From NCBI GenBank assembly GCA_023336815.1, contig JAMBLJ010000032.1, positions 1 to 49,246 on the forward strand: a DNA stretch of 49,246 bases. The letters run 5' to 3'. This stretch comes from Actinomycetes bacterium (GTDB taxonomy: Bacteria > Actinomycetota > Acidimicrobiia > Spongiisociales > UBA5794). This document shows, one piece after another, positions 42,422 to 49,246 of this stretch. A program made the translations under genes and the position numbers. Below the pieces are notes generated by a model. That model saw only the letters and a program-made list of their open reading frames with translations, did not search any database and was not told the DNA's origin. Every line of letters begins with the position of its first letter. Position 1 is the first letter of the stretch.

Positions 42422-43408
42422 ATGCAATTTGGAGCTTTCACCCCGCAAGGATGGCGCCTCGACCTCGTCGGCATCGACACGTCGGAGCATTGGACGACGA
42501 TGGTCGATGTAACCAGAAAGGCCGAATCTCTCGGATTTGCATCTGCCTGGGTGTACGACCACTTCCACACGGTTCCGGAACCGACACAGGAAGTCACCTA
42601 CGAAGCGTGGACGTTGATGGCGGCCCTTGCGGCCTCAACCGAATCGATTCGTCTTGGTCAGATGTGTACCTGCAACGGTTATCGACATCCGTCGTACCTA
42701 GCCAAGGTGGCAGCTTCGATCGATGTCATCTCGGGTGGTCGCGTCGAGATGGGGATCGGTGGCGGGTGGTACGAACACGAATATCTGGCCTACGGATACG
42801 ACTTCCCGAAACCTTCTGTGCGCCTGGGCGAGCTTGACGAGGCGATCCAGATCATGAGAAGTATGTGGACAGACGAACAGGCCACATTCACGGGTCGGTA
42901 CTACTCGATCGATGGGGCGATCTGTCAACCGAAGCCCATTCAGGATCCGATGATCCCGCTGTGGGTGGCAGGCGGGGGCGAACAACTCACCCTCAGGACC
43001 GCGGCGCGGTACGCCGACTACACGAACTTCGGTGGCACGCCTGAGACCTTCGCACACAAGTCTTCGGTTCTCGAGCGGCACTGCGAAAACGTTGATCGCG
43101 ACTACGGCGACATCACAAGGTCTGTGAACTTCAATGTATTGATCGGGTCTACAGAATCAGCGCTCGAATCGGAGCTCACGAGGCTAAGAACTCAGTTCGG
43201 CACTGTGCTCAAGGAACCTCAGAACGCGATCGACCGGTTGTACGGCGACATCGGATCGGCGAGGGGAACACCAGACCAGATCATCGAGCAACTCAAGATG
43301 TACGAAGACGCTGGGATGGAATACGCCATCATCTACTTCGCCGACGCGGCGTACACGACCGATTCCATGGAACTCTTCGCTTCAGATGTGATGCCAGCGT
43401 TCATGTGA
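42422..43408 (+). CDS. LLM-class F420-dependent oxidoreductase
   Basis: The 328-residue luciferase-like TIM barrel has FGAFTPQGW, KAESLGFASAWVYDHFHTVPEP, IRLGQMCTCNGYRHPSYLAKVAASIDVISGGRVEMGIGGGWYEHEY and PLWVAGGGEQLTLRTAARYADYTNF, the pattern of actinobacterial TIGR03560-like members that use F420 rather than FMN. Substrate unknown. The cofC gene at 16856 makes F420 use credible. It is convergent with isocitrate lyase, which is 12 bases away. Confidence 0.9.
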   Translation: MQFGAFTPQGWRLDLVGIDTSEHWTTMVDVTRKAESLGFASAWVYDHFHTVPEPTQEVTYEAWTLMAALAASTESIRLGQMCTCNGYRHPSYLAKVAASIDVISGGRVEMGIGGGWYEHEYLAYGYDFPKPSVRLGELDEAIQIMRSMWTDEQATFTGRYYSIDGAICQPKPIQDPMIPLWVAGGGEQLTLRTAARYADYTNFGGTPETFAHKSSVLERHCENVDRDYGDITRSVNFNVLIGSTESALESELTRLRTQFGTVLKEPQNAIDRLYGDIGSARGTPDQIIEQLKMYEDAGMEYAIIYFADAAYTTDSMELFASDVMPAFM

Positions 43409-43413
43409 GCGAC

Positions 43414-43430
43414 CGAGGAACTATTCCTCG
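43414..43430. terminator. Short hairpin between convergent LLM and isocitrate lyase genes
   Basis: CGAGGAA and TTCCTCG are perfect 7-bp arms around CTA, which is the complement of the isocitrate lyase TAG stop. It lies between two convergent genes and could end transcription from both sides. There is no T-run, so confidence is limited. Confidence 0.4.
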
Positions 43431-44722
43431 CCGTCGTAGAACTGTGACTCTTCCGTGGATCCACCCAGGGCGAGTGTCGACGACACCCCACCTGCCATCG
43501 CCTGGCTGACCTGGTCAAAGTAGCCCGCACCGACCTCGCGTTGATGTCTCGTTGCCGTGTAGCCATCGGACTCCATCGCGAATTCTGCTTCCTGGAGTTC
43601 GACATACGCTTCCATGCCCCGTTCCGAATACCCCTTCGACAACTCGAACATGGTGGCATTGACGGCGTGGAAACCCGCAAGGGTGATGAACTGGAATCGG
43701 TATCCCATCGCGCCGAGTTCCTTCTGGAATGTTGCGATTGTTGCATCGTCGAGGTGGCGTTTCCAGTTGAACGACGGTGAGCAGTTGTAGGCGAGCATCT
43801 TTCCCGGGTACACGGCGTGAATCGCTTCCGCAAATGCAGCCGCCTCCTCGAGATCAGGCGTCGAAGTCTCACACCAAATGAGATCGGCGTAGGGGGCATA
43901 GGCAAGTCCTCGTGAGATCGCCGCGGCCATGCCGTTGCGGATCGTGTAGAAACCCTCGCTCGTACGCTCACCAGTCGTGAACTGCTGATCTCGATCGTCG
44001 ACATCCGTCGTGAGTAACGTTGCGCCAAGCGAATCCGTGCGGGCGATCACAAGTGTCGGTGTGTCCATGACGTCCGCGGCGAGTCTTGCTGCCTTGAGCG
44101 TTCTCACATGCTGTGCGGTCGGTATGAGCACCTTGCCACCCATGTGGCCGCACTTCTTCTCCGACGACAACTGGTCTTCGAGGTGGACGGCAGCAGCACC
44201 AGCCTCGATGAAGGCCTTTGTGAGCTCGAAGACATTCAGTGCACCTCCGAATCCTGACTCAGCGTCGGCGATGATCGGGACCATCCACTGGCGTCTGCCA
44301 TCGCCCTCGGACCATTCGATCTCGTCAGCTCTCTTCAGCGCATTGTTGATTCTCTTCACGAGAGACGGTGCTGAGTTGGCTGGATACAGAGACTGATCTG
44401 GATAGACCGAGCCGGCGAGGTTCGCATCCGCCGCAACCTGCCAACCTGAGAGATAGATGGCTCTGAGGCCTGCCTTGACCATCTGTACGGCTTGCCCGCC
44501 TGTCATAGCACCGAGTGCGTTGACGTAGTCCTGAGAGCCAAGCAGATCCCACAGATCGAGCGCCATTGCGCGTGCGATCGTGTGTTCCTCGGTGAACGAT
44601 CCCTGGAGTCGAACCACATCAGCGGGGCTGTAGTCACGCTCGATACGGTGCCAACGCGGGTTCGTTTCCCAGTCTGCTCTGATAGCGTCCGCTCGTGAGG
44701 CGATCATGTCTTCGTTGGTCAT
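43421..44722 (-). CDS. aceA: Isocitrate lyase
   Basis: The 433-residue enzyme splits isocitrate to glyoxylate and succinate, the first step of the glyoxylate shunt. Signatures are [34 protein letters not shown], the active-site [19 protein letters not shown] and [11 protein letters not shown], and NCSPSFNW. Length matches the actinobacterial type. GGAG precedes the ATG, and malate synthase ends 21 bases upstream on the same strand, giving an aceB-aceA operon. It allows growth on acetate and fatty acids. Confidence 0.97.
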   Translation of the reverse strand: MTNEDMIASRADAIRADWETNPRWHRIERDYSPADVVRLQGSFTEEHTIARAMALDLWDLLGSQDYVNALGAMTGGQAVQMVKAGLRAIYLSGWQVAADANLAGSVYPDQSLYPANSAPSLVKRINNALKRADEIEWSEGDGRRQWMVPIIADAESGFGGALNVFELTKAFIEAGAAAVHLEDQLSSEKKCGHMGGKVLIPTAQHVRTLKAARLAADVMDTPTLVIARTDSLGATLLTTDVDDRDQQFTTGERTSEGFYTIRNGMAAAISRGLAYAPYADLIWCETSTPDLEEAAAFAEAIHAVYPGKMLAYNCSPSFNWKRHLDDATIATFQKELGAMGYRFQFITLAGFHAVNATMFELSKGYSERGMEAYVELQEAEFAMESDGYTATRHQREVGAGYFDQVSQAMAGGVSSTLALGGSTEESQFYDGEE

Positions 44723-44743
44723 GGTTCTCTCCAGCTCCTGGTA

Positions 44744-46333
44744 TCAGTTCTCGAGGATCTCGTATGCGGGCACGGTGAGAAAGGCTGGGAAGTTGTCCGC
44801 AAGAGCGACCTCCTCGAACACAGCTCTCGCTTCGTCAAAGTGGGCATCGTCGTAGACAGAGTGACCAAGTTCTGACCGAAGTCGGTCGGTCTCCTCGTCG
44901 GCGATCTTGCTTATGTACTGGGGTGTGATCATGGTGCCGTCTGTTGTCCTCGAACCTGCGTGGATCCATTGCCAAATCTGTGACCGTGAGATTTCTGCTG
45001 TTGCGGCATCCTCCATCAGGTTGTAGATCGCAGCAGCACCGGTGCCTCGGAGCCAGGATGCGAGATACTGAATGGCGACGTCGACGTTCTGACGCACACC
45101 ACCCTCGGTGATCTCCCCCCCCTCAACGTCGAACCGCGTCAGATCTGATGCGGTTACCGACACCTCAGGTCGTTGTTTGGTCACCTGGTTCGCGCTGTCG
45201 CCGAGTACGCCGTCAAAGATGCCCGTGACGAGTGGGACAAGATCGGGATGAGCTACCCATGTGCCATCGCAGCCGTCGGCCGCCTCCCTGGTCTTGTCCT
45301 CTGTGACCTTGGCAAAAGCGTTCTTGTTGATCTCCTCGTCCCGGCGCGACGGAATGAATGCAGCCATCCCACCCATGGCATGAGCGCCCCGCTTGTGGCA
45401 GGTCTTGATCAACAACTCCGAGTACGAACGCATGAACGGAACTGTCATGCCTATCTGTCCACGGTCAGGGAGGATGGCGTTGTCGTGGGTCCGAAACTTC
45501 TTGATCACCGAGAATATGTAGTCCCAGCGTCCGGCGTTGAGACCAGCAGAGTGATGGCGGAGTTCGTACAGGATCTCCTCCATCTCGAACGCGGCAGGGA
45601 TGGTCTCGATGAGAACTGTGGCGCGTATTGATCCTGTTTCGATGCCGATCTGGTCCTGTGCTCTCACGAACACGTCGTTCCAGAGCCTGGCTTCAAGATG
45701 GCTCTCCAGCTTCGGGAGGTAGAAGTAGGGACCCGATCCCTCGTCGAGCAACACACGGGCGTTGTGAAAGAAGTAAAGCCCGAAGTCGAACAGGGAGGCG
45801 GAAACGGGTTCGCCATCGACGAGAACGTGTCGCTCATCCAGGTGCCATCCGCGCGGGCGTACCATCAGTGTTGCTGGTTCGGCTGTGAGTGTGTAGACCT
45901 TCCCCGCATCGTTGGCGAAGTCGATCTGACGCCGGATGGCATCGTACAGATTGATCTGGCCGTCGACCATGTTGTGCCACGTTGGTGAATTGGAATCCTC
46001 GAAATCGGCCATGAACACACGCGCCCCTGAATTGAGGGCATTCACCACCATCTTTCGGTCCGTCGGGCCGGTTATCTCGCATCTGCGATCAACAAGGTCT
46101 ACCGGTGCCCGGGCAACGCGCCAGTCGCCATAGCGAATCTCGGCGGTTGCAGGAAGAAAGCGCAGGTCAGCACCAGCGTCGAGGGCAGTCTGTCGCGACG
46201 CTCGTGCCGCGAGCAGTTCTCTTCTCCTCGCATCGAACCGGCGATGGAGACCCGCTACGAAGTCAAGCGCTTCGTCGGTGAGTATCTCGTCGTATCGCTC
46301 GCCGATAGGTTCCAGTGTCGTGATCCCGGTCAT
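44744..46333 (-). CDS. aceB: Malate synthase (A type)
   Basis: The 529-residue enzyme condenses glyoxylate and acetyl-CoA to malate. It has the short, A-type layout: [24 protein letters not shown], the active-site [20 protein letters not shown] (catalytic Arg and metal Glu), [23 protein letters not shown]-like AHPDLVPL and the C-terminal base in [23 protein letters not shown] 46333 has AAGGGA just upstream. It is divergent from the ramB-like regulator, with 107 bases between the starts, and leads the aceB-aceA unit. Confidence 0.96.
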   Translation of the reverse strand: MTGITTLEPIGERYDEILTDEALDFVAGLHRRFDARRRELLAARASRQTALDAGADLRFLPATAEIRYGDWRVARAPVDLVDRRCEITGPTDRKMVVNALNSGARVFMADFEDSNSPTWHNMVDGQINLYDAIRRQIDFANDAGKVYTLTAEPATLMVRPRGWHLDERHVLVDGEPVSASLFDFGLYFFHNARVLLDEGSGPYFYLPKLESHLEARLWNDVFVRAQDQIGIETGSIRATVLIETIPAAFEMEEILYELRHHSAGLNAGRWDYIFSVIKKFRTHDNAILPDRGQIGMTVPFMRSYSELLIKTCHKRGAHAMGGMAAFIPSRRDEEINKNAFAKVTEDKTREAADGCDGTWVAHPDLVPLVTGIFDGVLGDSANQVTKQRPEVSVTASDLTRFDVEGGEITEGGVRQNVDVAIQYLASWLRGTGAAAIYNLMEDAATAEISRSQIWQWIHAGSRTTDGTMITPQYISKIADEETDRLRSELGHSVYDDAHFDEARAVFEEVALADNFPAFLTVPAYEILEN

Positions 46334-46355
46334 GTCATCCCTTCGTGTACCGTCA

Positions 46356-46386
46356 GGAAACGCCAAACTTGTCGGAAACGCAAACT
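46356..46386. promoter_or_regulatory. Direct repeats between aceB and ramB, candidate regulator site
   Basis: GGAAACGCCAAACT (46356-46369) is repeated as GGAAACGCAAACT (46374-46386), centre spacing about 18 bases. Read from the aceB side this is AGTTTGCGTTTCC, which partly resembles the RamB-type box of corynebacteria (AACTTTGCAAA-like); that comparison is from memory. The repeats lie in the aceB leader just downstream of possible -10 boxes (TATCGT, TATGAG on the minus strand), a good place for repression. Confidence 0.5.
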
Positions 46387-46433
46387 CATAGGACGATAAG
46401 AATCGTTATAATTGCGATTACGCGACGGTTAGG

Positions 46434-46439
46434 TATATT
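46434..46439 (+). promoter_or_regulatory. Candidate -10 box TATATT for ramB
   Basis: TATATT ends seven bases before the second ATG (46447) of the gene, consistent with a leaderless transcript starting there rather than at ATG 46441. Confidence 0.4.
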
Positions 46440-46440
46440 C

Positions 46441-47889
46441 ATGGCCATGATCGATCCACTCATGTTCGGTCAGCGGGTTCGGTACTACCGAAAACGAGCG
46501 GGGATGACACTCGATGATCTTGGTGTGCTCGTCGGGAAGCCTGCTCCCTACCTATCGTTGCTCGAGAACGGCAAGAAGGAACCGCGCCTCGGAATCATCA
46601 ACGACCTATCCGTGGCGCTGGGTGTTGACGCGGGTGATCTCTTGAATGCAGAGCCACCGACGCACCGCGCCGATCTTGAAGTCGCTATCGAACGAGCGCA
46701 GCGAGACCAGGCGTACCTGGATCTCGGTCTTCCCTACCTCAAGCCCGGTTCGCGCCTACCCGATGCCGCGCTCGAACACATCGTGCGTCTGTACGAGGAG
46801 CTGAAGGGTCGCGATGCCGCTGCACCCTTCACCAGGGATGAAGCCCGGGCGGCGAACGCTCAGCTGCGAGCCGAGATGACCGAACGAGGCAACTACTTCG
46901 CCGACATCGAACGGATAGCCGCCGACGCTGTGGCAGCCATTTCGTACACCGGTCAGGGTGCGATGTCGAAGGGCGATCTCAACGCCCTGGCGAAACACTT
47001 TGGGTTCAAGGTTATTCGGACGCCCGATGTGCCTGCGTCGGTTCGATCCGTTACTGATACTCGCAACGGCAAAATCTACGTTCACGGTCGAGACAGCCTC
47101 GATTCGAAGCAGGCGCGTTCGGTGATCTTGCAAACACTCGGTCATTTCGCTCTGGACCATCCCGACCCCAAGGACTTCGGCGAATTCCTCCGTCAACGAG
47201 TGGAGGCCAACTACTTCGCAGGCGCAGTCCTGCTTCCGGAGTCATCCGCCGTCCCGTTCCTCAAGGACGCCAAGGATGATCGCAACCTTTCTGTTGAAGA
47301 TCTCAAGGATCGTTTCTTCGTGTCCTATGAGATGGCTGGTCACCGTATGACCAATCTCGCAACACGGCATCTCGAGCTGGGAACGCACTTCCTCAGGTCG
47401 GATGATCAGGGGATCATCTGGAAGGCGTACTCCAACAACGGTGTGCCGTTTCCCAAGAATTCAGCGGGTGCGATCGAGGGTCAGCGATTGTGCCGGGAGT
47501 GGGGAACAAGGCAGGCCTTCAACTCGGATGCCAGATACACGATCCACTACCAGTACACAGACACGAGCTCCGGTACGTTCTGGTGCGCGACCTTCGTCGA
47601 GTCAGCGAGAGAACCGTCCCATGCCATCACCGTGGGTGTCAGGTTCGAGGACGCGAAATGGTTTCGAGGTTGGAATACCGACCGCCATTCGGTTTCTAAC
47701 TGCCCCAACGGTGAATGCTGTCGCTCTGTGAGTGAAGACGCCGCCGAACGCTGGAACGGTCATTCGTGGCCATCGGTACGACCGAACTCTCACGTGCTCG
47801 CAGCGATGCCTGTCGAGACCATCCCCGGTGTGGACATGGTGGAGATATACGAGTTCCTGACGCGACAGGAAGACGGCGCCTTCCAATAG
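46441..47889 (+). CDS. ramB: RamB-like XRE/IrrE transcriptional regulator of acetate metabolism
   Basis: The 482-residue protein has an N-terminal XRE helix-turn-helix (about 8-65: FGQRVRYYRKRAGMTLDDLG, YLSLLENGKKEPRLGIINDLSVAL), an ImmA/IrrE-like domain in the middle (about 180-300) and the C-terminal short-chain-fatty-acyl-regulator domain with a cysteine cluster (CPNGECC). The IrrE metallopeptidase site HExxH reads QTLGH, so it is not a protease. RamB of Corynebacterium and Mycobacterium has this architecture and controls isocitrate lyase and malate synthase; here it is divergent from exactly those genes. It may sense an acyl-CoA. ATG 46447 is an alternative start. Assignment to RamB is by domain order and location. 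Confidence 0.82.
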   Translation: MAMIDPLMFGQRVRYYRKRAGMTLDDLGVLVGKPAPYLSLLENGKKEPRLGIINDLSVALGVDAGDLLNAEPPTHRADLEVAIERAQRDQAYLDLGLPYLKPGSRLPDAALEHIVRLYEELKGRDAAAPFTRDEARAANAQLRAEMTERGNYFADIERIAADAVAAISYTGQGAMSKGDLNALAKHFGFKVIRTPDVPASVRSVTDTRNGKIYVHGRDSLDSKQARSVILQTLGHFALDHPDPKDFGEFLRQRVEANYFAGAVLLPESSAVPFLKDAKDDRNLSVEDLKDRFFVSYEMAGHRMTNLATRHLELGTHFLRSDDQGIIWKAYSNNGVPFPKNSAGAIEGQRLCREWGTRQAFNSDARYTIHYQYTDTSSGTFWCATFVESAREPSHAITVGVRFEDAKWFRGWNTDRHSVSNCPNGECCRSVSEDAAERWNGHSWPSVRPNSHVLAAMPVETIPGVDMVEIYEFLTRQEDGAFQ

Positions 47890-47927
47890 ACGCCAGGCTC
47901 TCGCGACGTCTTGGTGTTGCATGGCGG

Positions 47928-47933
47928 TACGCT
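47928..47933 (+). promoter_or_regulatory. Candidate -10 box TACGCT, leaderless dehydrogenase mRNA
   Basis: TACGCT, six bases and GTG 47940 follow each other without a ribosome-binding site, matching the leaderless pattern. Confidence 0.45.
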
Positions 47934-47939
47934 GAGCTG

Positions 47940-49199
47940 GTGCCGGCTCTTACGATTCATCGCCCGTTTCTGGTCCTCATCGGTTTTGTGATGCTTGCGA
48001 GCGCATGTACGTCGACGTCGACGCCAACGACGACGAAAACCGATTCACCGACGACCACCATCGTGTCGATACCTGCACCGCTACCCGACACAACCCTTCC
48101 CGATGGTGAGCCGTCCTCGTCCTCGACACCAGCGTCTCGAGGGCAGTCGCTTACGTCTCTCGATGCGTTGCAGCTTGCCCTCGTCGCTACGGATTCGGAC
48201 TTTGCAGCACCCGTCCTCCTTCGTGCGGACCCTGATGGAGGTCAAGATTTCGTTGTTGAACAGCCAGGTCGCATTGTGAGGGCCGATGGTGGCGAGCATC
48301 GCGTGGCTCTCGATATCCGCGACGATGTGCTGTTCGAGGGGGAGCAAGGTCTTCTTGGTCTTGCCTTTCACCCCGACTTTGCTGTGAACGGACTGGCATA
48401 CGTCAATTATGTTGACACCACCCGTCAGACTGTCGTTGAGGCTTTTGTTGTGTCGGATGGTGTCTTCGATGCCGCTACCCGGCGGCGTGTCATCACGATT
48501 CCCCAACCGGCAGCCAATCACAACGGAGGGATGATCGAGTTCGGTCCAGCGGGGAACCTGTGGATCGGAATGGGTGACGGCGGGGCATCCAACGACAAGT
48601 TCAGAAACGGACAGCGGGCAGACACCCTTCTCGGATCGATGCTGAGGATCCGCGTCGGGCCAGGTATCGATACGTACGAGATCCCTGTGGACAATCCCTT
48701 CGCTGATGGCGAATCCGGGTCTCCGGAGGTGTGGGCTGTGGGTCTGCGCAACCCTTGGCGCTTCACGATCGACGGAGACGCTGTGTGGATCGCTGATGTG
48801 GGTCAGGATCTCATCGAGGAGGTCAACCTCGCTGATGCATCTATTCCCGCGATCAACTACGGCTGGCCGATCGCCGAGGGTGACCACTGCTTTCAGGATG
48901 AATGTGACATGCGCGGGTTGCACCTACCCACCGTCGTGTACGAGCACCCCGATGGTTGCTCGGTAACAGGAGGTGTCGTGTACCGTGGCGATTCGATACC
49001 CGAGATCGATGGGCACTACTTCTATTCAGACTTCTGCACGGGCTTCATTCGTAGCCACGTGAGCGGCGAAGGCAGCTTCGACTGGACGCCAGTTACGGGA
49101 AATGTTCAGGCAGTATCTGCCTTTGGCATAGGTGGTGATGGAGAGCTCTATGTCGTGTCCCGGCAGGGAACGATCTTCAAACTCGTGGTCGAGCGATGA
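47940..49199 (+). CDS. PQQ-dependent sugar dehydrogenase-like lipoprotein (GSDH family)
   Basis: The 419-residue protein has a lipoprotein signal (FLVLIGFVMLASAC), a Ser/Thr/Pro-rich linker (about 25-65) and a six-bladed beta-propeller of the glucose/sorbosone dehydrogenase family: EQGLLGLAFHPDF, NHNGGMIEFGPAGNLWIGMGDGG (the active-site His), GLRNPWRFTIDGDAVWIADVGQD and YGWPIAEGDHCF, with paired cysteines. It should sit outside the membrane and oxidise an aldose or similar alcohol using PQQ, though many members have unknown substrates. GTG 47940 was chosen for the signal peptide and promoter. It overlaps the next start as ATGA. Confidence 0.9.
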   Translation: MPALTIHRPFLVLIGFVMLASACTSTSTPTTTKTDSPTTTIVSIPAPLPDTTLPDGEPSSSSTPASRGQSLTSLDALQLALVATDSDFAAPVLLRADPDGGQDFVVEQPGRIVRADGGEHRVALDIRDDVLFEGEQGLLGLAFHPDFAVNGLAYVNYVDTTRQTVVEAFVVSDGVFDAATRRRVITIPQPAANHNGGMIEFGPAGNLWIGMGDGGASNDKFRNGQRADTLLGSMLRIRVGPGIDTYEIPVDNPFADGESGSPEVWAVGLRNPWRFTIDGDAVWIADVGQDLIEEVNLADASIPAINYGWPIAEGDHCFQDECDMRGLHLPTVVYEHPDGCSVTGGVVYRGDSIPEIDGHYFYSDFCTGFIRSHVSGEGSFDWTPVTGNVQAVSAFGIGGDGELYVVSRQGTIFKLVVER

Positions 49200-49246
49200 T
49201 CGTCGTTGTCGGTTCGGTGAACACTGATCTGGTATTCGAGGTCGAA
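49196..49246 (+). CDS. Start of a ribokinase/PfkB-family sugar kinase (cut by window end)
   Basis: Only 17 codons are present. They read MIVVVGSVNTDLVFEVE, the classic N-terminus of ribokinase (VVVGSxNxDLV). ATG 49196 overlaps the dehydrogenase stop by four bases, so the two are co-translated. It would phosphorylate a sugar in the cytosol, fitting a sugar-use operon. Confidence 0.7.
   Translation, partial: MIVVVGSVNTDLVFEVE

Overview
The window looks like chromosomal DNA of a free-living, aerobic, heterotrophic actinobacterium, most plausibly a member of the Acidimicrobiia or a nearby lineage (inferred from gene content only). It carries a mycothiol-conjugate amidase (mca), a coenzyme F420 biosynthesis gene (cofC) with an F420-type luciferase-like oxidoreductase, a RamB-type regulator beside the glyoxylate-shunt genes, GTG/TTG starts, many ATGA/GTGA overlaps, and repeated -10 hexamers of the form TAnnnT about six bases before start codons (leaderless transcripts). 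I see no rRNA, tRNA, CRISPR array, insertion sequence or phage gene. Coding density is high.

Layout. (1) 1-414: a perfect hairpin at the window edge and the tail of a GNAT-type acetyltransferase. (2) 414-6237: a translationally coupled three-gene operon encoding two transmembrane receptors with cyclase-like domains and, between them, an MscS-type channel with a C-terminal cyclic-nucleotide-binding-like domain. The canonical catalytic and ligand residues are largely lost in all three. (3) 6275-11264: DUF1684 protein, a decayed membrane-protein gene, a ClC chloride transporter/channel with CBS and RCK_C domains, a small lipoprotein and a cation/proton antiporter. (4) 11273-16843: GMC oxidoreductase plus SDR, an orphan MalK/UgpC-type ATPase, a saccharopine-dehydrogenase-like enzyme and a PIG-L deacetylase. 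(5) 16856-19536: a minus-strand cluster of amino-acid ABC importer genes (binding protein, permease), methylmalonyl-CoA epimerase and cofC. (6) 19674-25618: pyruvate kinase, a small Nfu-N-like protein and two tandem VanW-family envelope proteins. (7) 25719-31879: an Fe-S PD-(D/E)XK nuclease, mca, a coupled pair of dynamin-like GTPases with a second MscS channel, a diacylglycerol-kinase-family enzyme and a lone receiver protein. (8) 32030-34540: glutamate-semialdehyde dehydrogenase and a secreted nuclease lipoprotein. (9) 34650-42358: a beta-oxidation-like cluster (SDRs, MFE2-type dehydrogenase, thiolase, quinone oxidoreductase, MaoC hydratase, paired acyl-CoA dehydrogenases). (10) 42422-49246: an LLM oxidoreductase, isocitrate lyase and malate synthase divergent from a ramB-like gene, a PQQ-type sugar dehydrogenase lipoprotein and the start of a ribokinase.

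How the genes fit together. The right third is a coherent acyl-CoA to acetyl-CoA to glyoxylate-shunt block with its own regulator. Proline/glutamate breakdown, methylmalonyl-CoA epimerase and the amino-acid importer add to a picture of growth on amino acids and acyl or sterol-like compounds. The most unusual parts are the two independent, translationally coupled operons in which an MscS-type channel is encoded together with nucleotide-binding proteins: cyclase-like receptors in one, dynamin-like GTPases in the other.
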